A DNA stretch of 10,290 nucleotides from CAYNEI01 sp964396185 (GTDB lineage: Archaea > Thermoplasmatota > SW-10-69-26), in contig CAYNEI010000075.1 of the NCBI GenBank assembly GCA_964396185.1, forward strand, positions 1 to 10,290, read 5' to 3'. The translations under genes and the position numbers were made by a program. Positions 1 through 6,607 of this stretch are shown piece after piece (position 1 is the first letter of the stretch; each line of letters starts with the position of its first letter). The notes under the pieces are model-generated. The model saw only the letters and a program-made list of their open reading frames with translations. It had not been told where the DNA came from and did no database searches.

Positions 1-960
1 GGGTGGGCTGGGTGGGACGAGCTTGGCCCGCAAACGGTAGTCGAACTCGCCAGGCAGCAGCCCGGAGATCTGCAGGGTCCAGGTGCCTGTCTCGGGAGCG
101 TCGAGCGCCCTGCGCGTGTCCAGGTCGTAGCCCCCGACGCCTAGGCTGGCCGCGAAGCCGCCGACGGTGTTCGAGACATCCGCAGGTTCGCGATCGTCAC
201 CATCTCCTGGGCTGGGTGGGAAGAGCCTGAGCATGATGCCGGTCTCATGACCCCAGATGATCGTGTCGGCATGCGGCCGCACGTAGGAGGGGTCCTCGAA
301 GAAGATCTGGGCGTCCACGCGCAGCCGGGCACCGGGCGCGCTCTCGGCAACCTCGAAGGTGTGCTCGATGCAGCCCGTGGTGTCCTTGCAGGTGCTCGCA
401 CCGACGTGTTCGCTGGGTGAGGCGGAGACTTGGCCGGCTGGACCAAGGTTGGCGTACGGGCGGATCGTGGAGACGTAATCGACGCCGTAGCCGGAGCTAC
501 GCCAGTCCGGCAGGCTCCCCCCCTCCCAGAACACCGCATCGCCGAGGTGGAGGCCGTCTGCGACGCACGGGTGGTCGAGCCCCGTGACCGGCTTGGCACA
601 TGGGTCTGGGGGCTGGACTGGGGGCTCGACAGTCTCGTTGGCTGGCGGCTCGTCGGCCTCGGTGGCGTTCTGACTCGTCTCGTTGATGGGCTCGATCTCG
701 GTCGCCTCGAGGGGTTCGTCGTCCTCCGTGGCGTTCACATCCGCAGCGGCGGTTCCCTCACCCGGTGAGCTGCCAAGGCACCCCGCCAGCAGGATGATCA
801 GGAGGCCGAGGCCGATGGCCAAGGCGATGCCGATCCAGGCTCCCGAGCTCGTAGAACCCGCGGGGTCGATGGTGTCTGCGTCCATGACCGGCTCGACCAC
901 TGTCCTGGTCTCAGCATCTCGGTTTGCGCCATCTCTGCAAACTCGCCGTCTAGCGATCAT
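1..960 (-). CDS. Membrane-anchored lipoprotein with N-glycosylation-rich linker (3' end cut by window)
   Basis: The frame is open from an ATG at 960 to the window edge: 320 residues, with no stop, so the C-terminus is missing. A hydrophobic stretch (about residues 42-60) ends in the lipobox LLAGC with Cys61, so the protein is probably exported and lipid-anchored. Residues 62-120 form an acidic Thr/Pro-rich linker with four N-X-S/T sequons (Asn76, 93, 98, 108), as expected of a glycosylated archaeal surface stalk. The rest (121-320) has four cysteines (121, 132, 191, 197) and a segment, TGTWTLQISG (291-300), that resembles the end of pre-peptidase C-terminal-like or jelly-roll beta domains. 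The ATG at 960 is preceded by GAGGTGG at 965-971 and by a TATA-like box at 1001-1009. A start at 885 (MDADT) would give a shorter, more usual signal region but has no ribosome site. The function is unknown. The coding call is solid, the domain resemblance weak. Confidence 0.85.
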   Translation of the reverse strand, partial: MIARRRVCRDGANRDAETRTVVEPVMDADTIDPAGSTSSGAWIGIALAIGLGLLIILLAGCLGSSPGEGTAAADVNATEDDEPLEATEIEPINETSQNATEADEPPANETVEPPVQPPDPCAKPVTGLDHPCVADGLHLGDAVFWEGGSLPDWRSSGYGVDYVSTIRPYANLGPAGQVSASPSEHVGASTCKDTTGCIEHTFEVAESAPGARLRVDAQIFFEDPSYVRPHADTIIWGHETGIMLRLFPPSPGDGDDREPADVSNTVGGFAASLGVGGYDLDTRRALDAPETGTWTLQISGLLPGEFDYRLRAKLVPPSPP

Positions 961-964
961 CCTG

Positions 965-971
965 CCACCTC
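965..971 (-). promoter_or_regulatory. Ribosome binding site supporting the start at 960
   Basis: GAGGTGG lies four bases before the ATG at 960 on the minus strand and matches the anti-Shine-Dalgarno complement. The spacing is short but workable. It is the main reason to prefer 960 over the in-frame ATG at 885, which lacks any such match. Confidence 0.5.
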
Positions 972-1000
972 AGCCGGTCTAGCACCTCGTGGGTGGGGGG

Positions 1001-1027
1001 GTACTTGAAGGGCGTTAGCCAGATGCC
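1001..1027 (-). promoter_or_regulatory. Promoter with shared 15-bp element, copy A (upstream of lipoprotein gene)
   Basis: Read on the minus strand, a 15-bp element (1013-1027; plus-strand CGTTAGCCAGATGCC) is followed after three bases by the TATA-like TTCAAGTAC (1009-1001) and a C-run. A TATA centre near 1005 predicts transcription starting around 979, which leaves a leader of about 19 bases to the ATG at 960. It lies in the 80-bp gap between the stop of the propeller gene (1041) and the lipoprotein start. So this gene probably has its own promoter, with or without read-through from upstream. The same element recurs at 3621-3635, 6076-6090 and 6491-6505. Confidence 0.6.
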
Positions 1028-1040
1028 TACTCCCCGGCGG

Positions 1041-3356
1041 TCAGCCGGAGCCCAGGGTATCTCGTCCGTACCACGCCTCGATGCGCTTACGCACCCCCTG
1101 CTTGACCCGCTCTGGCACAAGCCCGTCCTGCTCGACCAGCGAGAGCAGGCTGTCGCGCTCGAACGCCGTGACCTGACCGTCGGCCAGGGCCTCGCGCAGG
1201 TGGCGCACCAGCCCGTGGGGGAGCTGGTCGAGCAGGGGCTCGATCTCACCCATGCGGCTGGCTCGCTGCACCTCGTCCAGCCGGCGCTCGAGCACGCTGG
1301 ACTGGCCCTCGTCGAGCTTCCCGTCTACGGCGAGCCCGCGCACGTGGGCCCGGCGCTCTTGGACGGCTGCCTCGAGTTCGGCCGGGTTGGCGGCCTGCTC
1401 AGCCAGATGTTCGATCGCCTTCATCTCCCGCTGCAGCCGGGAGCGCTTGGCGCGGCGCCGGGCCACCGCGATCAGGCCACCGATGACCGCGATGAGCACA
1501 CCGATGACACCCCAAGTCGTATCCTGGTTCTCTGGCGCGAAGGCGGTCTGGACCAGGCTCTCGTCTTGAGGTGGTGAGCCTCCGACATCGAACGTGGCGA
1601 GCCCAACCGAGCGCCGAGGTGGCGTGTCGGAGTCGGTCGCCTCGCGCACGTGGAAGCGGGCGATGTGATCGCCAGGGGAGGTGTAGGTGTGGGATAGCGC
1701 CGGTGAGGCCTGCCAATCGGTCACCGTGCCGTCACCCCATTCCGCCAGGTACTCAAGCGTCCCACCACCAGGACCCGGATCGGTGCTTCCGAGGTCCACG
1801 GTGACCTCCTCTCCTGGGGCTGGCCAGCGATGTGAGACGTCAAGGATGGGTTGGATGGAGAGGGCGGTGCGTCCGAACACGGTGAGCTGTGCATCCCCGT
1901 GGGCCAGGGCGAGCAGCCCATCGCCCAACGCAGTCGATGGGTGCATGTAGCGTCGCCAAGGCAGCGGGTCGGGGGAGTTCTCGTCGACGAGGGTCGCTGG
2001 CCCGAAGCGGTGGTCCCACCCCTGGTTCAGGCTCGAGGCATCGAACGCGGTGAGCCGCTCGGCAGCCAGGATGTAGATCGTGCCACCTGCGAGAAGGGGT
2101 TGGAACGAGCCCCATCGCCCGTCATCGTGGGTGGCATCCTGGACGATCTCCGGGGTCGAGGACGAGATGTCGAACAGGTACGTGTTCCGGAAGGCTTGGG
2201 CCCAGAGTTGTTCCTCTGAGAGAGCGAGCCCGGTTTGCGGGTTCTCCTCCCCTAGGGTCCGAACGCCACCGCTGTTCGCCCGGAGGGGAACCATCGCTTG
2301 AACATCGCCTTCCCCGGTGTGGAGAACGTAGAGCTGGTCGTGGAGGACGTAGGTGAACTCGGCGTTCCCCGTAACCGCCGGCGTGAGATCCGTGAGCCCA
2401 TCGCCTGCCATGTACGCAGCGTACTGGAACCCGGTGTGGCGCATGCAGTAGACCCACGCGGTGGAGGCATCCGCTGTACCGATCGAGACCAGGAAGAACT
2501 GCGTGCCAAGTTCATCGCCCTGGCCGTAGTGCGGTTCCTGGCTCATGGTCAAGATGATCTGATCGCCCGCGACGGTGAGCCCCATCGCGCGCATCCCGGT
2601 CTCACCGAGGATCACGCAGGCCCCGTTGTCCCCGCGGATCTGGCTGGATTGGGTGCGCGGTTCCGTGAAGGGCTGCCAGAGCCACGCAGGACGCGGGGCG
2701 GCATCGGTCCCGTCCAACGGGAGCCTCGCAGCGAACATCGTCTCGGCCGGCGTGGCCCGCTCCTCGATGTGGCTCGGCTCGCCCACCAGGGCGCCGTCGT
2801 CAGGCTCCTGGGTGCACGCGACGAACAGCGAGCCCTCTCGGATCGCAGGTTGGACGCACGTGATGCGGTGGCCCACGTGCGGGATGGGGGCAGGGTACGG
2901 CCAGCTCCAGCTCGGGCCACTCCCATCCAGGTTGTAGGCAGCGATCCGGTCCGACTCGGCGATGTAGAACCGCTCTCCGTCGCTGGCGAAAGCTGAGGGG
3001 GGCTGGTCGAGCTCGATGATGGGGTTGACGGCGCCGGTGTCCGGATCGACCTTCACGACGCCGTTCGTGGTCTTGTCCTCGCGGGGTGCGCTGGCGAAGG
3101 GTGCGGCCTCGTAGCTTTCGGTCAGGACGTAGACCGAGCCATCGAGGATCAGCGGGGAGGCCTTCCAGACACGGATGCCCGGCAGCTCGGTCGAGAGGGC
3201 GATCTCGTACTCGGTCGGCCCCTGGTCTGGGACCGCGCCCGTGCGAGCCGCGTCGTAGCCAGCTTGGAGGAAGCCTTCGGCTGAGACCGTAGGCGCCCCG
3301 AGCACGACGAGGGCGAGAGCGACGACCGCGAGCCGAGTCGAGGAGCTCAACCCCAC
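1041..3356 (-). CDS. Secreted beta-propeller/PKD protein with C-terminal membrane helix and cytoplasmic helical tail
   Basis: The 771-residue product starts at a GTG at 3356. It begins with a clean signal peptide (about 1-26: Arg8, a hydrophobic core, then VSAEG). Residues 30-495 look like a PQQ/YVTN-type beta-propeller, with recurring strands such as GSVYVLTE, GGTIYILAAERLTAFD and DQLYVLHTGEGDV. Residues 500-592 are a PKD domain (EWGDGT at 539-544, SHTYTSPGDH at 555-564). One membrane helix (about 614-631) follows, then an arginine/lysine stop-transfer segment (ARRRAKRSR), so the tail is cytoplasmic. The tail (655-765) is helical and charged, with two Asp-Gly turns (VDGKLDEGQ at 677-685, ADGQVTAFE at 725-733). 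The architecture matches the gene at 3678-6041, and the membrane and tail regions are most alike. A surface receptor or binding protein that signals inward is inferred. No catalytic residues or PQQ ligands can be assigned. Confidence 0.9.
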   Translation of the reverse strand: MGLSSSTRLAVVALALVVLGAPTVSAEGFLQAGYDAARTGAVPDQGPTEYEIALSTELPGIRVWKASPLILDGSVYVLTESYEAAPFASAPREDKTTNGVVKVDPDTGAVNPIIELDQPPSAFASDGERFYIAESDRIAAYNLDGSGPSWSWPYPAPIPHVGHRITCVQPAIREGSLFVACTQEPDDGALVGEPSHIEERATPAETMFAARLPLDGTDAAPRPAWLWQPFTEPRTQSSQIRGDNGACVILGETGMRAMGLTVAGDQIILTMSQEPHYGQGDELGTQFFLVSIGTADASTAWVYCMRHTGFQYAAYMAGDGLTDLTPAVTGNAEFTYVLHDQLYVLHTGEGDVQAMVPLRANSGGVRTLGEENPQTGLALSEEQLWAQAFRNTYLFDISSSTPEIVQDATHDDGRWGSFQPLLAGGTIYILAAERLTAFDASSLNQGWDHRFGPATLVDENSPDPLPWRRYMHPSTALGDGLLALAHGDAQLTVFGRTALSIQPILDVSHRWPAPGEEVTVDLGSTDPGPGGGTLEYLAEWGDGTVTDWQASPALSHTYTSPGDHIARFHVREATDSDTPPRRSVGLATFDVGGSPPQDESLVQTAFAPENQDTTWGVIGVLIAVIGGLIAVARRRAKRSRLQREMKAIEHLAEQAANPAELEAAVQERRAHVRGLAVDGKLDEGQSSVLERRLDEVQRASRMGEIEPLLDQLPHGLVRHLREALADGQVTAFERDSLLSLVEQDGLVPERVKQGVRKRIEAWYGRDTLGSG

Positions 3357-3574
3357 GCCTCCATGCCCTGCGAGGGATCTGCCCCGAGCTCTGTCTTGAA
3401 CTTGCCATCGCGCCGAGGCAAGGCCGTGAACACGACGGTTGGCGTTGAGAAGGGGCCTGCTGGGGGTGCTTTGAGGTAAGCGGGTGGTTGGCCGGCGCTC
3501 GAAGCGCCGGGTTCCCCCAGCCAGGCCGCATCTCGAACGAACTCTGATCCTAAGGGTGGCTCCTCTCGTCGCAT
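3347..3574 (-). CDS. Possible small leader ORF (75 aa) overlapping the propeller gene start
   Basis: An ATG at 3574 lies about 13 bases after the start site predicted from the TATA-like box at 3609-3617 and follows GAGGT by nine bases. The TGA (3347-3349) falls just inside the downstream gene, whose GTG is at 3356, an arrangement that permits translational coupling. Against it, the product is Pro/Ala/Gly-rich with no recognisable domain, signal or membrane segment. Its third-position G+C is about 65% by my count, against about 84% in the first 64 codons of the next gene. It may be a regulatory leader peptide, or chance reading through a 5' untranslated region. I lean towards untranslated leader. 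Confidence 0.25.
   Translation of the reverse strand: MRREEPPLGSEFVRDAAWLGEPGASSAGQPPAYLKAPPAGPFSTPTVVFTALPRRDGKFKTELGADPSQGMEAWG
3492..3510 (-). other. Perfect 8-bp stem hairpin in the leader
   Basis: The plus strand reads CCGGCGCTCGAAGCGCCGG, an uninterrupted 8-bp stem (3492-3499 with 3503-3510) closing a three-base loop. On the transcribed minus strand the same arms enclose UCG. Almost all pairs are G-C, so it should fold strongly. No T-run follows in either direction, so it does not look like an intrinsic terminator. It could be an mRNA-stabilising or attenuating structure, or a protein site. Hairpins are also common by chance in GC-rich DNA. Confidence 0.5.
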
Positions 3575-3608
3575 CTGGCGCTTACCTCACCGGGGGGTGA
3601 GTTTCGGG

Positions 3609-3635
3609 GTACTTGAACGGCGTTAGCCAAATGGC
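3609..3635 (-). promoter_or_regulatory. Promoter with shared 15-bp element, copy B
   Basis: Copy B of the element (3621-3635; plus-strand CGTTAGCCAAATGGC) is followed on the minus strand, after three bases, by TTCAAGTAC (3617-3609) and CCCC. This is almost identical to copy A in sequence and spacing. Within it, GCCA-AA-TGGC is a perfect inverted repeat, suggesting a dimeric binder. Transcription is predicted to start near 3587, so it would drive the leader region and the propeller gene starting at 3356. Confidence 0.6.
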
Positions 3636-3677
3636 GAACGTGCCCCAACCCCCTTCGTCCGGCCGGCCCCCCCGGGC

Positions 3678-6041
3678 CTATCGACCGGCTACGCCGGTGT
3701 CCCGCTGGAACCAGCCGTCCACGAGCTCCCGGACGGTCTCCTTCTGCTCCTGGGTGAGCACCTCGTCCTCCTCCAGAGCTCGAAGGACGTGCTCGCGCTC
3801 CCAGCTCGAGATGCGGCCGTCGGCCAACATGTCCCGCAGGGCCACGACCATGCCGTGAGGCAGGAAGCTGAACCGATCGTCCAGGGCGGTCAGCCGGAGC
3901 TCGCGGCCCAGCTCGTCGATCCGGCGCTCCAGGAGCGAGACCTGGCCCTCGTCGAGCTTGCCGTCCAGTGCCAGCCCCTGGACATGCGCCCGGCGCTCCC
4001 GGAGCGCGTGCTCGCACTGGGGCGGGTCGGGGCGGGTCCGGTTATAGGCCTGGTCGATCGCTTCGAGCTCGCGCTCGAGCCGGCTGCGGCGGCTACGGCG
4101 CCGGCCGACGGCCACGAGCCCGCCACCCAGGGCCACCGCGATGCCGAGCAGGCCGAAGGTCAGGTCCTGGTTCTCGCGCTGGAAGGCGGTCTCGACGAGG
4201 TTGGTCTCGGGTGGTGGGGTGGCGCCGACGTGGATGGTCGTCGTCCCGGTGGCCGTCGTGCCGTCTTGATGGACCAGCGTGGCACGCACCTCATAATCCC
4301 CCCCGTCGGTGTACGTGTGGGTCGCCGGCTGGTCGGGTTCAAGGATGTTGGATCCACCGTCACCCCAGGCGACCCGGATCTCGCGCAGGGGGGTGTTCGT
4401 GGCCGGCGTGAGGGTGAGGGTCACAGGCTCACCGGTGCCGGGGTAGCTCGAGCCCGGCGTGACCACGGGCAGCCCGTCCGAGGCTCGCGGACCCAGGATG
4501 GTCAGGTTGCCGGCGTGGTCGACGACGGCGAGCCCGATGCCATCTAGTGGCACGAGTCTCGGGGTCGAGGCGACGTGGAGGTTCACCGGGTGATCGACGA
4601 CCTCCTCTCCGGGGCTTGAGCCGGGGAAGCGGTAGATCCCAGCCACCGGGATCGGGAGGACCTGGACCACGCGCCCGTCGTCAACGTCGAGCACCGCGAG
4701 CACGCCTTCGTCCGGGGATGGGTCCAGCGAGTCCGGTCCAGTCAGAGCGTGCACGAAGCCGGAGGTGGAGGCCAGGATGTCGCCTACCACCCAGTCGGGT
4801 TCGTGGCTCCAGGGCCATCGGGTGGAGAGGTCGAGGGGATCCACGGCCGTGATGGACTGCCGGAGGGGCAGCACAAGCTCGTCTGGGAGCCAGGCGGGTC
4901 CAGCGGTGAAGGTCCCGCCCCTGGGGGGAGGGTCCATGGTCTGCAACTCGGCAGCAGCCAGCGGGCTTCCCTCCTGAGGGTTGACCAGGACCGCTCGCCC
5001 GCCCAATGTGAAGCTCGCCAGACGCCCGTCGGAGGCGGCGAAGATGGATCCGCTCACCGGTGCCTGGCGGCCGCTGCGATCCTCCTCGTCGATCCAGTAC
5101 GTGCTCGAGCGGGCGGTGAGCGTCCCCACGATGCCCGCCTCACTCCCCCACGCGGCAGCGGTCTCCCAGCCGAGATCGCACCCGGGACACATCACGATGC
5201 CTGTGGCCACGAAGCCGAACGCCGTGGTGGTGACGGCCATGGGCCAGAAGTCCGCACCCATCCCATCCCTCAGGCAGGCATCCTCCGGTGGGTCCAGGAA
5301 CGTGCAAACGCCCTCAGGTGAGCCCGCCATGCCCGGGTCAGCGAAGGAGAAGCCGGGGACCGTGTGGGTGCTGCGATGCGCGCCTTGGTCGAGGTCGATC
5401 CAGCTGATCACGTGGTCCAGCGACGGGAAGAGCGGGACGAACTCATCGGGGGGACCGATGAAGCTGAGGGACGGCACCACGGCGACGCCTGCTTGCGCGT
5501 CCACAGCAGCCCCACCGCAGAACCACGGCGGGCCGTCCTCCGCGGTTCTGGTCTGGGTGGCCGTGGGAGCCGGAGGGAGCCCCCAGAGGAGCTCGCCGGT
5601 GGCTGGGTCACGGGCCTGGAAGACGGCTCCATCCCGCGAGTCCAGCGAGCAGACGAGCACCTGGTCGCGAACCGGATCGTAGGCCTGCACGGACCCGCGG
5701 GAACACGTGTCGAGCTCTACGCGCTCGATCTCACCTGCCAAGGGGTCCTGGATGCGCAGCAACGTGCAGACACCGGACGAAGGATCGTAGCCGATCCCCA
5801 GCCAACCGTGGGGCGTGTCCACGAGGCCGGGACCCAGCGCGCCCAGTACGAGCCCCCCGAGGATCGATCCGTTGGGTAGCAGTGGGCGCGTGGCCAGCAC
5901 GTCCAGGGGTCCGCCTGGGAGTGTGGCGGTGGAGGAGCGCGGGCCGTCCCCGCGCAACTGGGTCCACGCAGCGGCTGTGGGTGTCAGGACGAGCAGCGTG
6001 AGGAGCACCGCCAGCGCCATCCGGTGTCTCACACCTACCAC
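3678..6041 (-). CDS. Secreted beta-propeller/PKD protein with C-terminal membrane helix and cytoplasmic helical tail (paralogue)
   Basis: The 787-residue product has a signal peptide (about 1-25, ending TAAAW) and then a long beta-rich region (26-520). Its strand-turn repeats, such as VLVCSLDSRDGAVFQARDPA and GVLAVLDVDDGRVVQVLP, fit a PQQ/YVTN-like propeller. A PKD domain follows (526-605; AWGDGG at 558-563, THTYTDGGDY at 574-583). One membrane helix (about 627-646), the basic stretch GRRRSRRSR and a helical cytoplasmic tail (675-782) complete it. The tail has Asp-Gly turns at LDGKLDEGQ (692-700) and ADGRISSWE (740-748). The membrane-proximal ENQD motif, basic stretch and tail match the 1041-3356 protein closely, while the propellers differ, so the two may read different ligands through one output. 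Cysteines are frequent in the propeller (for example CPGC at 285-288). The start could be GTG 6041, GTG 6032 or ATG 6020. The TATA-like box predicts transcription near 6040, so an internal start is possible. Confidence 0.9.
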   Translation of the reverse strand: MVGVRHRMALAVLLTLLVLTPTAAAWTQLRGDGPRSSTATLPGGPLDVLATRPLLPNGSILGGLVLGALGPGLVDTPHGWLGIGYDPSSGVCTLLRIQDPLAGEIERVELDTCSRGSVQAYDPVRDQVLVCSLDSRDGAVFQARDPATGELLWGLPPAPTATQTRTAEDGPPWFCGGAAVDAQAGVAVVPSLSFIGPPDEFVPLFPSLDHVISWIDLDQGAHRSTHTVPGFSFADPGMAGSPEGVCTFLDPPEDACLRDGMGADFWPMAVTTTAFGFVATGIVMCPGCDLGWETAAAWGSEAGIVGTLTARSSTYWIDEEDRSGRQAPVSGSIFAASDGRLASFTLGGRAVLVNPQEGSPLAAAELQTMDPPPRGGTFTAGPAWLPDELVLPLRQSITAVDPLDLSTRWPWSHEPDWVVGDILASTSGFVHALTGPDSLDPSPDEGVLAVLDVDDGRVVQVLPIPVAGIYRFPGSSPGEEVVDHPVNLHVASTPRLVPLDGIGLAVVDHAGNLTILGPRASDGLPVVTPGSSYPGTGEPVTLTLTPATNTPLREIRVAWGDGGSNILEPDQPATHTYTDGGDYEVRATLVHQDGTTATGTTTIHVGATPPPETNLVETAFQRENQDLTFGLLGIAVALGGGLVAVGRRRSRRSRLERELEAIDQAYNRTRPDPPQCEHALRERRAHVQGLALDGKLDEGQVSLLERRIDELGRELRLTALDDRFSFLPHGMVVALRDMLADGRISSWEREHVLRALEEDEVLTQEQKETVRELVDGWFQRDTGVAGR

Positions 6042-6061
6042 GCTCCCGGGTCGAACTCGGG

Positions 6062-6090
6062 GTATTTCAATGTGACGTTCCCTCGATGGC
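6062..6090 (-). promoter_or_regulatory. Promoter with shared element, copy C (divergent copy)
   Basis: This is the weakest copy: the plus strand at 6076-6090 reads CGTTCCCTCGATGGC, keeping both ends (CGTT and GATGGC) but not the middle. On the minus strand TTGAAATAC (6070-6062) and CCCC follow after five bases instead of three. It predicts transcription near 6040 for the propeller gene 3678-6041. The element reaches into the stop codon of the upstream regulator gene (TAG at 6090-6092), so the 48-bp gap is packed with signal and read-through from the regulator remains possible. Confidence 0.5.
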
Positions 6091-6458
6091 TACGGTCCCC
6101 CCAGCGCGTCCATCGGCGCGTCCTCCAACCGCTCCGCCAGGGCGTCCAGCCGTCGAGCCAGCTCGCTCACCGCCCCTGGCAGGGCGGCGTAGCATGGGAT
6201 CTCTCGGCCGTTGCGTTCGACGCTCCCGACGCCGACCAAGCCGACTTCCACGAGCTTGGAGAGGTGGCCGACCACGGTGGATCTTGCCGCCCGCCGACGC
6301 CGCGAGGCCCCCTGCCCCCCTCTCCGGGGCAAGAGGTCGATCTCGCCCAGGGTCTTGGGCTCGGTCAACAGCTCCATGAGCTCGATCCGCGCTGGATAGG
6401 CCAGCGCTTTGAGCACCTCGGCCAGCGCCTCGGCTTCCGAACCATCCCCTCGGGCCAC
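6090..6458 (-). CDS. ArsR-like winged-helix transcriptional regulator
   Basis: A 122-residue DNA-binding protein in the short form. It has an ArsR-like order: helix LKALAYPARIELMELL (16-31), TLGEIDLL (36-43), recognition helix RSTVVGHLSKLVEVGLV (59-75), a beta wing around RNGREIPCYAAL (82-93) and a C-terminal helix (95-112) for dimerisation. About 11 extra, Arg-rich residues (PRRGGQGASRRRR, 44-56) sit before the recognition helix, unusual for the family. No paired metal-binding cysteines are seen (one Cys only), so metal sensing is unlikely. I chose GTG 6458 because the TATA-like box of copy D predicts transcription there and the GTG at 6491 would lie within the promoter. Starting at 6491 adds the proline-rich MVHPLPWPTPV. 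It lies between the propeller receptor and the divergent kinase and is a candidate local regulator, probably acting on its own promoter. The family call is good, the exact subfamily and start less so. Confidence 0.8.
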   Translation of the reverse strand: MARGDGSEAEALAEVLKALAYPARIELMELLTEPKTLGEIDLLPRRGGQGASRRRRAARSTVVGHLSKLVEVGLVGVGSVERNGREIPCYAALPGAVSELARRLDALAERLEDAPMDALGGP

Positions 6459-6480
6459 GACGGGGGTTGGCCATGGGAGG

Positions 6481-6505
6481 GGATGAACCACGTTAGCTAG
6501 ATGGC
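6481..6505 (-). promoter_or_regulatory. Regulator promoter with shared element, copy D
   Basis: Copy D (6491-6505; plus-strand CGTTAGCTAGATGGC) fits the consensus exactly. On the minus strand it is followed after three bases by TTCATCCCC (6488-6480), a poorer TATA match that shares only TTCA and the C-run with copies A and B. Transcription would begin near 6458, at the preferred GTG, giving a leaderless mRNA. It also sits at the far end of the region between the divergent regulator and kinase genes, so a protein bound here could influence both. Confidence 0.5.
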
Positions 6506-6547
6506 TACAGGCAGGACCGGTCTGGATCCGAGTGACCGGGCACGGCG

Positions 6548-6599
6548 TCTAGAAGTAGGAAAGAGCTAAGCGCGAACCGCTCTCTGGCAACAGGAGGTG
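6548..6599 (+). promoter_or_regulatory. Putative promoter and strong ribosome binding site of the kinase gene
   Basis: A TATA-like TAGAAGTAG (6550-6558) resembles the TTCAAGTAC boxes of the neighbouring genes and would place transcription near 6579. AGGAGGTG at 6592-6599 is a near-perfect Shine-Dalgarno sequence, eight bases before the GTG at 6608, and decides that start over the ATG at 6623. I find no clear copy of the shared 15-bp element in this orientation, so the kinase may be regulated differently. The ribosome site is convincing, the TATA box tentative. Confidence 0.5.
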
Positions 6600-6607
6600 G
6601 CTCGGGC

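Larger units (their letters stand above)
3357..3677 (-). other. 321-bp intergenic/leader region
   Basis: This is the longest gap between convincing genes and separates the two propeller paralogues. From the upstream side it holds a C/G-rich tract after the upstream stop (3640-3677), the promoter with copy B of the 15-bp element (3609-3635), the possible leader ORF (3347-3574) and a perfect hairpin (3492-3510). A second, weaker TATA-like stretch (minus-strand GTTCAAGACAG, about 3393-3403) sits about 45 bp before the GTG at 3356 and could drive a short transcript. If copy B is the real promoter, the propeller mRNA has a leader of roughly 230 bases, far longer than those predicted for its neighbours. 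No RNA family, repeat or mobile element is recognised. Confidence 0.6.

Noticed and set aside
9..225. Near-repeat CTGGGTGGGA (about 9-18 and 210-219) as a possible regulatory repeat
   Set aside because: Both lie in the coding frame of the lipoprotein and encode the same short Pro-Pro-Ser-Pro peptide, which explains the match.
993..1577. Plus-strand frames beginning at 993 and 3613 with similar first residues (KGVSQM / NGVSQM)
   Set aside because: The likeness arises because both begin inside copies A and B of the shared promoter element. The rest of each is antisense to the propeller genes and shows no protein features.
2298..2996. A 232-codon plus-strand frame antisense to the propeller gene
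   Set aside because: It has a low-complexity Arg/Ala/Gly/Val composition, no ribosome site of note and no domain. The minus-strand gene accounts for the region.
3492..3510. Hairpin as an intrinsic terminator for the upstream propeller gene
   Set aside because: It lies about 170 bp beyond that gene's stop, after a promoter, and has no T-run on the transcribed strand.
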